Source of the DNA: Xenorhabdus nematophila ATCC 19061
Lineage (GTDB): Bacteria; Pseudomonadota; Gammaproteobacteria; Enterobacterales; Enterobacteriaceae
Length of the DNA stretch: 64,000 nt
Assembly: GCF_000252955.1 (NCBI RefSeq)
Contig: NC_014228.1
Location: 62,001-126,000 of the forward strand
Direction: 5' to 3'
Shown here: piece by piece, positions 42,769-53,495 of the stretch
How positions within the stretch are numbered: the first letter of the stretch is position 1
Layout of the letters: each line of letters begins with the position of its first letter
Notes under the pieces: model-generated
Seen by the model: the letters and a program-made list of their open reading frames with translations, nothing else
The model's database searches: none
What the model was told of the DNA's origin: nothing
Translations under genes and position numbers: made by a program

Positions 42769-44147
42769 TCAATAGCCTGACAGCCCGTATATTCGCCATT
42801 TTCTGGCTCACTCTTGCACTTGTCCTGATGGTGGCCTTAATGGCCCCCAAACTGGATTCACGGCAACTGACACCACTTCTGGACAGTGAGTATCAGCAAG
42901 GAAATAAACTGGCGAAGCAGCTAGAAGAAGAATTAACACGTTACCCTGCAAACGACCTCTTCTGGTGGTTACGGTTGGATCGCGCCATTGCTCAACTCAC
43001 GCCGCCAGGCCAAAGCTTACTCCTTGTTACCAGTGCAGGGAATATCATTGACATCAATACTCCGACGCGCCAAAAGCAAGTGGTTCGTAACTTTATAGGG
43101 CAATCTGATAACGCAGATCACCCTAAAAAGAAAAAATATGGTCGCTCTGAAATACTTGGCCCTTTTTCCATCAGAGATGGTGAAGATCACTATCAACTTT
43201 ACTTCGTAAGGCCGGCCGGCAGTCCACAATCAGATTTTATTAACTTGATGTTTGACCGACCATTTTTACTGCCAGCGGCAACCATGTTAATCAGCGCACC
43301 TTTACTATTATGGTTGGCATGGAGTTTGGCAAAACCTGCCCGTAAATTAAAAAATGCAGCCGATGACGTCGCTAAAGGAAACTTACGGCAACACCCTGAA
43401 TTAGAATCCGGCCCACAAGAATTTTTGGCTACAGGCAGCAGCTTCAACCAGATGATAAGTGCTCTGGAAAGGATGGTCACTGCCCAACAACGGCTGATTT
43501 CTGATATCTCCCATGAACTGCGTACACCGCTGACTCGCTTACAATTGGCGACGGCCTTACTGCGCCGCCGTCATGGTGAAAGCAAAGAACTGGCACGCAT
43601 CGAAACAGAAACCCAGCGTTTAGATGGGATGATTAATGACTTGCTGGTGCTTTCACGCAATCAGCACAAGAACGAATTACTCCGTGAAAATATCAAAGCC
43701 TACGATATATGGCATGACATTCTGGAGAATGCCAAATTCGAAGTAGAACAGATGAACAAAACGCTGGATATCGTATCTCCACCCGGTGCCTGGGTAATTT
43801 ACTGTAACCCCGCCACACTTGGCAGCGCGCTGGAAAACATCGTCCGTAATGCGCTTCGCTATTCTGATAGCCATATTGCAGTAGCGTTCAAGGCAGATAA
43901 TCAAGGTGTCACAATTACGGTTGATGATGATGGGCCTGGAGTAAGCCCTGAAGACCGAGAGCAAATCTTCAGACCATTTTATCGGACAGACGAAGCAAGG
44001 GACAGAGAGTCTGGTGGAACCGGGTTGGGATTAGCGATTGTTGAAACGGCAATAAGTCAGCATCGAGGTTGGGTGAAAGCAGAAGACAGTCCTTTGGGAG
44101 GATTACGGTTGGTGATTTGGTTGCCGTTACATGGGCATGGGAGGTAG
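42765..44147 (+). CDS. cpxA: Envelope-stress sensor kinase CpxA
   Basis: 460 aa. First membrane helix at residues about 7-28, periplasmic sensor domain to about 165, second helix (LLPAATMLISAPLLLWLAWS), HAMP, HisKA with the phospho-His in ISDISHELRTPLTRL, and HATPase with DDDGPGVSPEDREQIF and GGTGLGLAIVE. Phosphorylates and dephosphorylates CpxR. Last backbone gene before the polysaccharide cluster. Confidence 0.97.
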   Translation: MINSLTARIFAIFWLTLALVLMVALMAPKLDSRQLTPLLDSEYQQGNKLAKQLEEELTRYPANDLFWWLRLDRAIAQLTPPGQSLLLVTSAGNIIDINTPTRQKQVVRNFIGQSDNADHPKKKKYGRSEILGPFSIRDGEDHYQLYFVRPAGSPQSDFINLMFDRPFLLPAATMLISAPLLLWLAWSLAKPARKLKNAADDVAKGNLRQHPELESGPQEFLATGSSFNQMISALERMVTAQQRLISDISHELRTPLTRLQLATALLRRRHGESKELARIETETQRLDGMINDLLVLSRNQHKNELLRENIKAYDIWHDILENAKFEVEQMNKTLDIVSPPGAWVIYCNPATLGSALENIVRNALRYSDSHIAVAFKADNQGVTITVDDDGPGVSPEDREQIFRPFYRTDEARDRESGGTGLGLAIVETAISQHRGWVKAEDSPLGGLRLVIWLPLHGHGR

Positions 44148-44333
44148 GCAGCTTTCAGCTTAAGATTGAGTTAGTTACATAATGTAATAATTAACGAAAA
44201 AAACACGATTATAACTTGACCTCATAGCATCAAGGTACTAATCTCGTCGCTGCTTAACACAAATCGTTGATATGTTAGTTTTTGGTAAATGGAAAAATCC
44301 TTTTATACTAAGAGGATAAGCCAAATTTTCATA

Positions 44334-44379
44334 CATGGCAGGCACTCTGGGAGCCGTAACCTAGTGCGGTAGCTTTGAG
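44334..44379 (+). promoter_or_regulatory. JUMPStart/ops element
   Basis: GGCACTCTGGGAGCCGTAAC followed by CTAGTGCGGTAGCTTTGAG resembles the JUMPStart consensus; the ops core is GTGCGGTAGCTTTG (44364-44377). It lies about 140 bp before the first biosynthesis gene in the 367-bp cpxA-wbpA gap, so RfaH should load here and carry RNA polymerase through the long AT-rich operon. No other gene lies in this gap. Confidence 0.9.
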
Positions 44380-44514
44380 TTAATTCTAGAGCGTAACTAT
44401 CATTGTATTTATCTCACTCTTTTCTAATTGATACCCACATAAACTAGAAAAATGCTCTTAATATGAGAACATTTTTTTAGCTTATTCCTATATGGTATAT
44501 CAAAGGCCTATAAT

Positions 44515-45825
44515 ATGTCATTTCTGAGTGAATTAATTAACAAGTTTGATAATAAAAGTGCAAGTGTAGCTATTGTTGGATTAGGGTATGTCGGATTACC
44601 TTTAATGCTGCGATACAGTGATATTGGTTTTAAAGTTATCGGTTTTGATATAGATCAAAATAAAACGGATAAGTTAAGTCAAGGTTTAAGCTATATAGAG
44701 CATATATCCTCTTCTAAAATTAAAAAAGCTATTGAAACAGGCTTTGAAGCAACAACTGACTTTTCAAGAATTTCCGAATGTGATGCGATTATCCTCTGTG
44801 TACCAACTCCATTAAATAAATACAGAGAACCTGATATGAGTTTCGTCATAAATACTACTGATATGGTGAAACCATTCTTAAGACAGGGTCAAGTACTTTC
44901 CTTAGAAAGTACAACTTATCCAGGAACAACTGAGGAAGAGCTATTACCAAGAGTAGAGGAAAATGATTTAACAGTCGGTGAAGATATATTCCTCGTATAT
45001 TCACCGGAACGAGAAGATCCGGGTAATCCAGATTTTGAAACGAGAACAATCCCTAAAGTTATTGGTGGACATACAGAAAACTGCTTAAAAGCAGGTATTG
45101 CCGTTTATCAACCAGCTATTGATCAAGTTGTTCCAGTTAGCTCCACAAAAGCAGCAGAAATGACTAAGCTGCTTGAGAATATACATAGGGCCGTTAATAT
45201 AGGTCTAGTTAATGAAATGAAGCTCGTTGCAGACAAAATGGGCATTGATATACATGAAGTCATTAGAGCTGCTGCAACAAAACCATTTGGATTCGTCCCT
45301 TATTACCCAGGTCCAGGTCTAGGTGGTCATTGTATACCTATCGATCCTTTCTATTTAACATGGAAAGCCAGAGAATACGGTATAAATACTCGCTTTATCG
45401 AACTTTCTGGTGAAGTTAATTCGTCAATGCCTGATTATGTTGTTACTAAAACGGTCTTGGCATTGAATAAAATTAATAAATCCATTAATGGCAGTCGTGT
45501 ACTTGTATTAGGAATTTCATACAAGAAAAATGTTGATGACATGAGGGAGAGTCCATCAGTCCATATAATGGAAAAACTAAGGGAATTAGGTGCGCTAGTA
45601 GAATATTCAGACCCTCACGTTCCTGTTTTTCCTAAAATGCGCGAACATCACTTCGATCTAATAAGCCAATCATTAACTTCCAATAATTTAAATAAATTCG
45701 ATTGCATAGTTTTAGCAACAGACCACGATAAATTTGACTATGAGTTAATTATAAATAACGCAAAATTAATTGTTGATACTCGTGGGAAATATTCTCCTAA
45801 TCATAATAATGTAATAAAAGCTTAA
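44515..45825 (+). CDS. wbpA: UDP-N-acetylglucosamine 6-dehydrogenase WbpA
   Basis: 436 aa. Oxidises UDP-GlcNAc to UDP-GlcNAcA with NAD, the first step to UDP-ManNAc3NAcA. N-terminal Rossmann motif [28 protein letters not shown], the catalytic Cys in [14 protein letters not shown] (near residue 270), and the C-terminal UDP-binding domain. First gene after JUMPStart. Similar in order to the Pseudomonas aeruginosa O5 wbp cluster. Confidence 0.93.
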   Translation: MSFLSELINKFDNKSASVAIVGLGYVGLPLMLRYSDIGFKVIGFDIDQNKTDKLSQGLSYIEHISSSKIKKAIETGFEATTDFSRISECDAIILCVPTPLNKYREPDMSFVINTTDMVKPFLRQGQVLSLESTTYPGTTEEELLPRVEENDLTVGEDIFLVYSPEREDPGNPDFETRTIPKVIGGHTENCLKAGIAVYQPAIDQVVPVSSTKAAEMTKLLENIHRAVNIGLVNEMKLVADKMGIDIHEVIRAAATKPFGFVPYYPGPGLGGHCIPIDPFYLTWKAREYGINTRFIELSGEVNSSMPDYVVTKTVLALNKINKSINGSRVLVLGISYKKNVDDMRESPSVHIMEKLRELGALVEYSDPHVPVFPKMREHHFDLISQSLTSNNLNKFDCIVLATDHDKFDYELIINNAKLIVDTRGKYSPNHNNVIKA

Positions 45826-45838
45826 TTTGGGATTAAAT

Positions 45839-46888
45839 ATGTTTGACGTTATTAAAGATAGAAAAATAAAATTTGCACTAGTTGGTTGTGGAAGAATTTC
45901 TAAAAACCATTTTGATTCTTTAGCTGTACATAAGGATAATGCCGAATTAGTTGCTATCTGTGATACAGATAATGCTGCTCTTCATGCTGCTGTAGAGAAA
46001 ACAGGTGTTCAAGGATTTAATAATTTACATAATATGTTAGATAATATTTCGGCTGATATTATCATCTTAACAACACCTTCCGGTCTCCATCCAGAACAGG
46101 CTATTGCTTGCCTAGAAAAAGGATTTAATGTAATTACTGAAAAGCCTATGGCAACTCGTCTTTCTGACGGCGAAAGAATGGTAAAAGCTGCTGACAAAGT
46201 TGGCAAACGCTTGTTCGTAGTCAAACAAAATCGTTTAAATGCTACTCTCCAATTACTAAAGCGTGCGGTAGAAGAAAAACGTTTTGGTCAAATTAATATG
46301 GTCCATCTGAATGTATTTTGGACTCGTCCTCAAGATTATTACGATCAGGCTGCATGGCGTGGTACATGGGAATTTGATGGTGGCGCATTTATGAACCAAG
46401 CTAGCCATTATGTTGATTTATTAGAATGGCTTATTGGACCAGTTAAAGATATTCAAGCTATGATGTCTACTCACTTAGATATTGAAGCTGAAGATACAGG
46501 TGTACTCAATATCAAATGGAGAAACGGAGCATTAGGATCAATGGCTGTTACTATGTGCACTTATCCTAAAAACCTAGAAGGCTCTATAACCATATTAGGT
46601 GAAAAAGGAAGTGCCAGAGTTGGTGGTTTAGCGGTTAACGAGATCCAAGAGTGGAATTTTGCTGATGAAAAAGATTATGACCAGCAAGTAAAAGACGCCA
46701 ATTACGAAACAACTTCAGTATACGGTTTTGGGCATCCATTATATTATAAAAATGTTATTGATGTAATGAGAGGAGAAGCAGAACCAATGACTGATGGCCG
46801 AGAAGGATTAAAATCTCTTGAGTTGTTAATCGCCGCTTATCTTGCTGCCAGAGACAATAAAACTGTATCTTTACCTTTAGTTTATTAA
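45839..46888 (+). CDS. wbpB: UDP-GlcNAcA 3-dehydrogenase WbpB
   Basis: 349 aa from ATG 45839; the TTG 12 bp earlier is not needed. Gfo/Idh/MocA family: NAD-binding [28 protein letters not shown] with the conserved E-K-P catalytic Lys, and [20 protein letters not shown]. Oxidises C3 of UDP-GlcNAcA for transamination by WbpE. Between wbpA and wbpD in a tight operon. Confidence 0.92.
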   Translation: MFDVIKDRKIKFALVGCGRISKNHFDSLAVHKDNAELVAICDTDNAALHAAVEKTGVQGFNNLHNMLDNISADIIILTTPSGLHPEQAIACLEKGFNVITEKPMATRLSDGERMVKAADKVGKRLFVVKQNRLNATLQLLKRAVEEKRFGQINMVHLNVFWTRPQDYYDQAAWRGTWEFDGGAFMNQASHYVDLLEWLIGPVKDIQAMMSTHLDIEAEDTGVLNIKWRNGALGSMAVTMCTYPKNLEGSITILGEKGSARVGGLAVNEIQEWNFADEKDYDQQVKDANYETTSVYGFGHPLYYKNVIDVMRGEAEPMTDGREGLKSLELLIAAYLAARDNKTVSLPLVY

Positions 46889-46904
46889 TGAAGAACATCT
46901 AATT

Positions 46905-47495
46905 ATGTCAATAATAGAAGAAGTCATGGTTCATACAAGTGCCATTGTTGATGATGGTGCTCAAATAGGAAAAAATAGCCGAATCTGGCATTTTACACAT
47001 GTCTGTTCTGGAGCCAGAATTGGTGAAGGTTGTTCTCTGGGTCAAAACGTATTTATTGGAAATAAAGTCATTATTGGAAGTCACTGCAAAATACAAAATA
47101 ATGTCTCCATCTATGATAATGTGTATTTAGAAGATGGTGTCTTTTGTGGCCCAAGTATGGTTTTCACTAATGTCTATAATCCTCGTTCTTTCATCGAAAG
47201 AAAGAATGACTATAAAGATACCTTAGTAAAAAAAGGAGCAACTTTAGGTGCTAACTGTACAATAGTTTGTGGAACAACTATTGGTTCTTATGCTTTTATC
47301 GGCGCTGGTGCCGTTGTCAATAAAGATGTTCCTGATTATGCATTAATGGTTGGAGTACCTGCAAAACAAATCGGTTGGATGAGTGAATTTGGTGAGCAGC
47401 TAGATCTGCCATTACATGGAAAAGCCTCTACAACGTGCCCTTATACTGGTCATGTTTATCAATTAGATGATAACAGTGTAAAAAGAATTAAATAA
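46905..47495 (+). CDS. wbpD: UDP-GlcNAc(3NH2)A N-acetyltransferase WbpD
   Basis: 196 aa (or 189 aa from ATG 46926, which matches homologues and follows AGAAGAAG). Left-handed beta-helix with hexapeptide repeats ([40 protein letters not shown]) and the [20 protein letters not shown] loop typical of WbpD. Acetylates the 3-amino group with acetyl-CoA. Confidence 0.92.
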   Translation: MSIIEEVMVHTSAIVDDGAQIGKNSRIWHFTHVCSGARIGEGCSLGQNVFIGNKVIIGSHCKIQNNVSIYDNVYLEDGVFCGPSMVFTNVYNPRSFIERKNDYKDTLVKKGATLGANCTIVCGTTIGSYAFIGAGAVVNKDVPDYALMVGVPAKQIGWMSEFGEQLDLPLHGKASTTCPYTGHVYQLDDNSVKRIK

Positions 47496-47512
47496 TATTA
47501 GAGAAATATAAA

Positions 47513-48598
47513 ATGCAATTCACAGATCTAGCTGCACAACAACTAAGAATTAAAGATAAAATAGACCAAAACATCCAAAAAGTGTTAACACATGGAAAAT
47601 ATATTTTAGGACCAGAGGTTTCAGAATTAGAAGAAAAACTCGTTGAATATACTGGCGCGAAATATTGCATTACATGTGCGAATGGAACCGATGCCTTACA
47701 AATAGCCTTAATGGCCATTGGAATAAAACCCGGTGATGAAGTCATCACTCCTGGCTTTACTTATATTGCTACTGCTGAAACAGTTGCTCTTTTAGGCGGT
47801 ATTCCTGTATATGTTGATGTCAAACAAACAACTTATAATTTAGATCCAGAGCTATTAGAAGCAGCTATAACTCCAAAAACCAAAGCTATTATTCCTGTAT
47901 CTTTATATGGTCAATGTGCTGATTTTGACGAGATCAATGCAATAGCAGAGAAATACAATATTACTGTTATAGAAGATGCAGCACAAAGTTTTGGTGCTTC
48001 ATACAAAGGAAAACGCTCTTGTAACTTAACAACTATTTCTTGTACCAGTTTCTTCCCAAGCAAGCCCTTAGGTTGCTACGGTGATGGCGGTGCTATTTTT
48101 ACAAGTGATGAAGAATTAGCAAAAGTTATTCGTCAAATTGCTCGCCATGGACAAGACAGAAGGTACCACCATATAAGAGTTGGTATTAATAGCCGTTTAG
48201 ATACATTACAGGCAGCTATATTACTACCAAAACTCGAAATTTTTGATGAAGAAATGGCATTACGACAAATAGTTGCCAAAAATTATGATAAGGTCTTAAA
48301 TGAAATTGGGATTATCACAACTCCATATATCGAACTGCATAATATATCTGCATATGCTCAATATACTATTCGTGTTCAAAATCGTGATGAGTTACAGAAT
48401 AAATTAAAAGAAAAAGGTATTCCTACTGCTGTTCATTATCCTCTTCCATTAAATAAACAACCAGCTGTTGCTAGTGGTGTAGTCCTTCCTGTTGGAGATC
48501 AAATTGCACAAGAGGTCATTAGCATACCTATGCATCCATACTTAACAGAAATACAAGTATTAAATATTACAAATATACTAATTAATCATCTTAAATAA
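47513..48598 (+). CDS. wbpE: UDP-3-keto-GlcNAcA aminotransferase WbpE
   Basis: 361 aa. DegT/DnrJ/EryC1/StrS family PLP enzyme. CANGTDALQIALMAIGIKPG, VIEDAAQSFGASYKGKRS, and the PLP-linked Lys in SFFPSKPLGCYGDGGA (near residue 185). Adds the 3-amino group; WbpB and WbpE act as a coupled pair. Follows wbpD with 17 bp. Confidence 0.93.
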   Translation: MQFTDLAAQQLRIKDKIDQNIQKVLTHGKYILGPEVSELEEKLVEYTGAKYCITCANGTDALQIALMAIGIKPGDEVITPGFTYIATAETVALLGGIPVYVDVKQTTYNLDPELLEAAITPKTKAIIPVSLYGQCADFDEINAIAEKYNITVIEDAAQSFGASYKGKRSCNLTTISCTSFFPSKPLGCYGDGGAIFTSDEELAKVIRQIARHGQDRRYHHIRVGINSRLDTLQAAILLPKLEIFDEEMALRQIVAKNYDKVLNEIGIITTPYIELHNISAYAQYTIRVQNRDELQNKLKEKGIPTAVHYPLPLNKQPAVASGVVLPVGDQIAQEVISIPMHPYLTEIQVLNITNILINHLK

Positions 48599-48642
48599 AG
48601 GATATAATATTTAACACACTCATTAAAAGTGAAGTAAAAATA

Positions 48643-49773
48643 ATGTTACCATATTACTTAGTACTTTTAAGTGTTCTCTGCTTAGGAATATTAGAGCAAC
48701 TTCAGGGGAATCGTGCTAATAGTGTAATTGTTCGATTTATTTTATTAATTATTTTGATAACAACAATATCAGGTGCAATATCTAGAGGAGATTATAATTC
48801 ATATATAAAAATTTATAATGATATAGATTTGGAAAATCCAAATCCAGTTTTTGAAATAGCATTTTATTGGATGATGGTATTTCTAAAATATTGTTCATTT
48901 GAACCATTTTCGGTATTTTTTGTTGCATCGAATATAGCAATATTAATTAAGTTTTATACGCTATATAAATTAAGACAAAAAAAAATTTATAATATTAACT
49001 ATGGATATTATTTTTTCTTATATTTTGCTTCATTTATAGTATATCAAGAATTAGGTTCAATAAGATTTGCTATAGCCTGTTCTTTTTTCTTTTTATCGAC
49101 TATATATTTAAACAATAGAAGTTTTTTAAAATATTATTGTATTATAGGAATTGGTTTTTTATTTCATAATTCCCTTATTGTAGCTGTAATACTGCCATTT
49201 CTTATAAATAGGAAAGTCTTTCTTTTCCTATTTATATCAATTTTTATTGGGTTACTATTGACCTTTAATATAAAAAACCCAGCCTTTCTAGAATTGGCAG
49301 CACAAAGTCATTATGTTGCTAAAGTTGTTAACTACACACGGTTTGGTACAATTTCTTTATCATATCAGTTAATCAAAAAAGTATTATTAATAATTATATT
49401 CTATTTTCTATATAAGAGAGAAATAATAGAAAAGAGGTCGTATGCATATATATGTTGGATTATATCGATATTTTCATTTTCTATTTATTTCATATTTATA
49501 ATAAGTCAACTTACAGCATCTAGATACTTGTTAATGTTTGGAATCTGTGAGCCAATTATAATTATAATGATCTTTAACAAATTGACTAATAGCTCAAAAA
49601 TTTTTAGCGCTTTTATAATATTAATATATGTAGTCGTAAGTTATAAGCATGGTTTATCTGTAAATAATAACATGATAAATTTATACTTGCCTTATAAAAA
49701 TTATTTCATAGGTGATACTCAAGCCTATAAAAATGTCGATGAATTAAAAAAAATCATTGAAGGAATAAAGTAA
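48643..49773 (+). CDS. wzy: O-antigen polymerase candidate (EpsG-like)
   Basis: 376 aa, very hydrophobic, about 10 membrane helices. SGAISRGDYNSYIKIYNDID, the periplasmic-loop start of EpsG/Wzy-type polymerases, and GSIRFAIACSFFFLSTIYLN are the most telling parts. Very AT-rich. The only polymerase candidate in the window, placed as wzy is in P. aeruginosa O5. Confidence 0.72.
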   Translation: MLPYYLVLLSVLCLGILEQLQGNRANSVIVRFILLIILITTISGAISRGDYNSYIKIYNDIDLENPNPVFEIAFYWMMVFLKYCSFEPFSVFFVASNIAILIKFYTLYKLRQKKIYNINYGYYFFLYFASFIVYQELGSIRFAIACSFFFLSTIYLNNRSFLKYYCIIGIGFLFHNSLIVAVILPFLINRKVFLFLFISIFIGLLLTFNIKNPAFLELAAQSHYVAKVVNYTRFGTISLSYQLIKKVLLIIIFYFLYKREIIEKRSYAYICWIISIFSFSIYFIFIISQLTASRYLLMFGICEPIIIIMIFNKLTNSSKIFSAFIILIYVVVSYKHGLSVNNNMINLYLPYKNYFIGDTQAYKNVDELKKIIEGIK

Positions 49774-49779
49774 TAGAAC

Positions 49780-50907
49780 ATGAAAATTTTACTAGTTTTT
49801 GGCACTCGCCCTGAAGCAATAAAAATGGCTTCGCTTATTTATGAATTAAAAAAACATTCGAATTTTAATGTGCGTGTATGTGTAACAGGGCAACACCGTG
49901 ATATGCTAGATCAAGTTTTAAATTTATTTAATATAATACCTGATATAGATTTAAATATCATGGAATCAAGTCAAGATCTAACATCAATAACATGTAATAT
50001 CTTAACCAAATTAAAACATGTTATTTTCGAAGAAAAACCTGATTTAGTACTTGTACATGGTGATACAACCACAACATTTGCAGCTAGCTTAAGTGCATTT
50101 TATCATAAAGTCAAAGTAGGACACATCGAAGCTGGATTGAGAACTGGCAATATAGATTCTCCATGGCCAGAAGAAGCAAATAGAAAACTAGTTTCTTCAT
50201 TAGCTTGTCTTCATTTTACACCAACCGCAACAGCAAGAAATAACTTAATATCAGAGAATATTAATTCTGATACCATTTTTGTTACTGGTAATACAGTAAT
50301 TGATTCTCTTTTAGAGATGAAAAGTATAATAGGAAAAAACATTAATCTACAAACTAGATTTGATTATGAATTTAGTTTTATAAACAAATATAAAAAAAGC
50401 ATTTTAATTACGGGACATAGAAGAGAGAACTTTGGCCAAGGTTTTCAAAATATATGTCATGCAATTAAGCTACTCGCACAAAAAAATCAAGATGTATGTT
50501 TTATATATCCAGTCCATCTAAATCCTAATGTAAAAAATGTTGTAGAAAAAACTCTTTATGGACAAAATAATATTTACTTAATTTCACCACAGACATATGA
50601 TTCATTTGTATATTTAATGAGCAGAGCATATATTATCTTAACAGATTCTGGTGGTATACAAGAAGAAGCACCATCACTAGGAAAACCTGTGTTAGTAATG
50701 AGAAACTCTACCGAAAGACCAGAAGCAATATCTGCTGGAACTGTTAAATTGGTAGGTACATCAACTGATGAAATCTATAGCTCCGTGACTAAGCTATTAA
50801 ATAATGCTAATTTATATTTAGAAATGAGTAAATCTTGCAATCCATATGGGGACGGCAAAGCATCTAAATATATTGCCAAAATACTGCTTAAAAACTTCAT
50901 CAACTAA
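49780..50907 (+). CDS. wbpI: UDP-GlcNAc3NAcA 2-epimerase (WbpI; WecB-like)
   Basis: 375 aa. Non-hydrolysing UDP-GlcNAc 2-epimerase family: GTRPEAIKMASLIYEL, VHGDTTTTFAASLSAFYHKV, HIEAGLRTGNIDSPWPEEAN, ITGHRRENFGQGFQNI, and TDSGGIQEEAPSLGKPVLV. With wbpA, B, D and E beside it, the likely role is UDP-GlcNAc3NAcA to UDP-ManNAc3NAcA. A plain WecB-type 2-epimerase is the alternative. Confidence 0.9.
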   Translation: MKILLVFGTRPEAIKMASLIYELKKHSNFNVRVCVTGQHRDMLDQVLNLFNIIPDIDLNIMESSQDLTSITCNILTKLKHVIFEEKPDLVLVHGDTTTTFAASLSAFYHKVKVGHIEAGLRTGNIDSPWPEEANRKLVSSLACLHFTPTATARNNLISENINSDTIFVTGNTVIDSLLEMKSIIGKNINLQTRFDYEFSFINKYKKSILITGHRRENFGQGFQNICHAIKLLAQKNQDVCFIYPVHLNPNVKNVVEKTLYGQNNIYLISPQTYDSFVYLMSRAYIILTDSGGIQEEAPSLGKPVLVMRNSTERPEAISAGTVKLVGTSTDEIYSSVTKLLNNANLYLEMSKSCNPYGDGKASKYIAKILLKNFIN

Positions 50908-50912
50908 TTGAA

Positions 50913-51935
50913 ATGTATACCTTTATGATTAGCTTTATTACCAGAAATAATCCGTTAACTCATCCTGTCTTAATTGCTCTTGCTACAGCATTAAAGAGAA
51001 TTAATAATGAGAATGATATTCAAATTAAAAATTTAACTTCTTTTTTCATTAATTTTTATATCTCACACGATAACTATAAAAATGCAAATTGGATAGTTGT
51101 AGATGATCCTATAGCTTTCTTATATTGTGTATATAAATTAAAAATTAACCATAAAAAGATAATCTTTTATTCCTTGGAAATGTATGAACATCAATTATTA
51201 AACGATAATTTAAAAAATAAAATGAGAAATTCATTATTCTCACTTGCACATAAACATGCACAAAAAAAATCCTTTAAGATAATATTTCCATCACAAAATA
51301 GATTGGATTTTTATCTAAATTGTAGAAATGAAAATCATATAAAAAATAAATCCGTAGTTATTTATAACTATCCAGAGTCGAACTCACTTTCAATAGAAAA
51401 ACCTAATGATACATATATTAATCTTATTGAAACTTTAAAGTCGAATAATAAAAAAATAATTATTTATGCCGGTTCTATACAAAAAGGTAGAGACCTAGAA
51501 AAATTCATGTCACAATTAGCAACTTCAGAAAATCATCATTTAATTTTGATTGGACATAACAAAAACTATAGTAATGAATATTTCAAGACTATAAACAACG
51601 TATCTTTTCTAGGGCCATTACCTAGAAAACAGGTGAATTATTTTTATGAACAGGCAGATATTGGTCTACTTCAATATGAGAATGAACCTTTAAATACAAA
51701 ATTATGTGCGCCGGTTAAGTTATGGGAATATCTATATTTTAAGTTAAACATAATTTCAAACTCTAATTATGCAATGCAAACAGAATGGAAATCGCACGTT
51801 GATTATTTCTATAAAACAAACGAAGATTTAATGAAGATTCTGAGTGTATCTGAACACAAAAATAAGTATCTTACAGATATACCTTTTTTAGAAGAAGAAA
51901 TAGTTTCTTTTATTCGAGACAAATTAATTCCGTGA
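50913..51935 (+). CDS. Glycosyltransferase, GT4-like
   Basis: 340 aa. GT-B fold features in the C-terminal half: IIYAGSIQKGRDLEKFM, NNVSFLGPLPRKQVNYFYEQ, and ADIGLLQYENEPLNTKLCAP, then KLWEYLYFKLNIIS (donor-binding region, with N-x-K-x-x-x-P-x-K instead of the common E-x7-E). The N-terminal half is poorly conserved. It overlaps the next gene by 4 bp. Probably adds ManNAc3NAcA or another sugar of the repeat unit. Confidence 0.75.
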   Translation: MYTFMISFITRNNPLTHPVLIALATALKRINNENDIQIKNLTSFFINFYISHDNYKNANWIVVDDPIAFLYCVYKLKINHKKIIFYSLEMYEHQLLNDNLKNKMRNSLFSLAHKHAQKKSFKIIFPSQNRLDFYLNCRNENHIKNKSVVIYNYPESNSLSIEKPNDTYINLIETLKSNNKKIIIYAGSIQKGRDLEKFMSQLATSENHHLILIGHNKNYSNEYFKTINNVSFLGPLPRKQVNYFYEQADIGLLQYENEPLNTKLCAPVKLWEYLYFKLNIISNSNYAMQTEWKSHVDYFYKTNEDLMKILSVSEHKNKYLTDIPFLEEEIVSFIRDKLIP

Positions 51936-53014
51936 AAAATTTCTTATATACCTATGGAAGCTTTTTTATTGCAAAAGCAATAAGTGTTTCTGTCTACAGT
52001 TCTGCACTTGCTCTTTGGATACCTGAAAAAATAATTAATTCGCAATTTCAATATTTGATATTGATTGAGTTTTTTTATGGTATGCTCCTATTTCCTCTGA
52101 AAATTTCTATAATAAAGAACAAAGAAGATATATATACATACTTATTATGGTCTTTTGTTTTTGTTATATTAGGATACATTTATTCCTTTATTAATTTTGA
52201 TACAAATTTAAACTTGTTTGTTTTGTTAATTGGAATTTCGTTATTCCCTATTCGACTGATATTAACTGTCCACGGCGAAATAACAAATATAGACAATTTT
52301 ATCTTAAAAGAAAATTTATCTTCAATAAGTAGTTCAATTATATGTGCAATCTTATTTTTCACAGGTGATATGACAAATGCGAAATTTCTCCTAAATATAA
52401 TATATAGAGAGTTATTGACCACTGTATTTATTATAATTTTTAATGCGAATTTTATATCGACAGCATTTAAAATAAAGAAAACAAAATTTAAATGGAGAGA
52501 AACTAACATCTTAGCTGGAATTGATTATTTATTTGCATTATTTTTATTCAAAAATATACTTTTCAAAGTGATTTCCAATGGTTATTATATGTCTTCTGAG
52601 TTTTCAGATAAAACAATTAAATTTTTTTCTATACTATATGACCCAATGGCCGCAATTTTTGGAATAGCATTACGCCGAAATTTGGCAATAAAAGGCTATG
52701 CGGAATATTTAAAAAATACAAAGTATTTCTTTATCATCTTAGCTATAATAAATACTGGGTTTTATTTTTTAGTTATCAATATATCTGAGTTTTATTTTTT
52801 AGCTACAGTGTTTTTATTTGTTTTTTTAGCAGCCTTACTTAACAGTATTTTGTTAATATCAACATATATAAGATATATTATTATTTCTTTACTATGCTCA
52901 ATAACTCTATCTTTACATTTAGATATATTACCATCATTTGATTTAATATTTTTCTTGCCTATATTTATTTTTGTTTTTATCTATAAATTTAATCTCGTCA
53001 AAAAAAGACTATAA
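51932..53014 (+). CDS. Polytopic membrane protein in the Wzx position
   Basis: 360 aa, GTG start overlapping the previous stop (GTGA). Nine or ten hydrophobic helices, no catalytic motif. The start YTYGSFFIAKAISVSVYSSA resembles the first helix of Wzx/MATE-like flippases, but at 360 aa it is shorter than usual Wzx and I cannot place it by sequence. The only flippase candidate seen here. Last gene before the mobile-element block. Confidence 0.5.
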   Translation: MKNFLYTYGSFFIAKAISVSVYSSALALWIPEKIINSQFQYLILIEFFYGMLLFPLKISIIKNKEDIYTYLLWSFVFVILGYIYSFINFDTNLNLFVLLIGISLFPIRLILTVHGEITNIDNFILKENLSSISSSIICAILFFTGDMTNAKFLLNIIYRELLTTVFIIIFNANFISTAFKIKKTKFKWRETNILAGIDYLFALFLFKNILFKVISNGYYMSSEFSDKTIKFFSILYDPMAAIFGIALRRNLAIKGYAEYLKNTKYFFIILAIINTGFYFLVINISEFYFLATVFLFVFLAALLNSILLISTYIRYIIISLLCSITLSLHLDILPSFDLIFFLPIFIFVFIYKFNLVKKRL

Positions 53015-53152
53015 TTATATTGATTAATTTAAGTTTTCAGATGATATAATCAAATTTTATTCCAATAATACCAATCATCACTGAAATTGCTTAATTTATA
53101 CTGAAGATTTGGTTATGTATTAAATAGTTAATTCTTATCATATACTCCCTGC

Positions 53153-53495
53153 TTTTTAAGGGTGAAGCATTACTAAAGTTGACGTCTATTGTCGTTATTG
53201 TCACAAATTAGAATATGTCAAAGGGCATGGAAAAGGATCGAGTAGTCCCCCCGTTATCTCTGCTATGCCTGCTGCAAGGTCTTTCAGCTAGAATACACCT
53301 ATTAAGCTAGCAAACTAGGGGGCTAAAGAGCAGATTGTCGACATGGCGATGAATAACGGCGGCATTCGTGATACCTCTCGTGCCCTGAAAGTCGCAACAG
53401 CTACTGTCATGAAAACACTAAAAAACTCACGCCGGGCAACATGACCATGCTTCCCCTTTATGGGAATAGTATTCAGTTTATCTGTGAAATGGATG
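53153..53495 (+). pseudogene. insA and insB 5' remnant (IS1 family)
   Basis: insA translation shows VDVYCRYCHKLEYVKGHGKG with zinc-ribbon Cys residues, a stop and frameshift, then EQIVDMAMNNGGIRDTSRAL KVATATVMKTL, the HTH part of InsA. The start of insB follows (NSIQFICEMD) and is cut at 53496 by GTGCG, the group II intron start. Non-functional. Confidence 0.8.

Noticed and set aside
44148..44514. Separate small gene between cpxA and wbpA
   Set aside because: No ORF of note; the region is accounted for by the JUMPStart leader.
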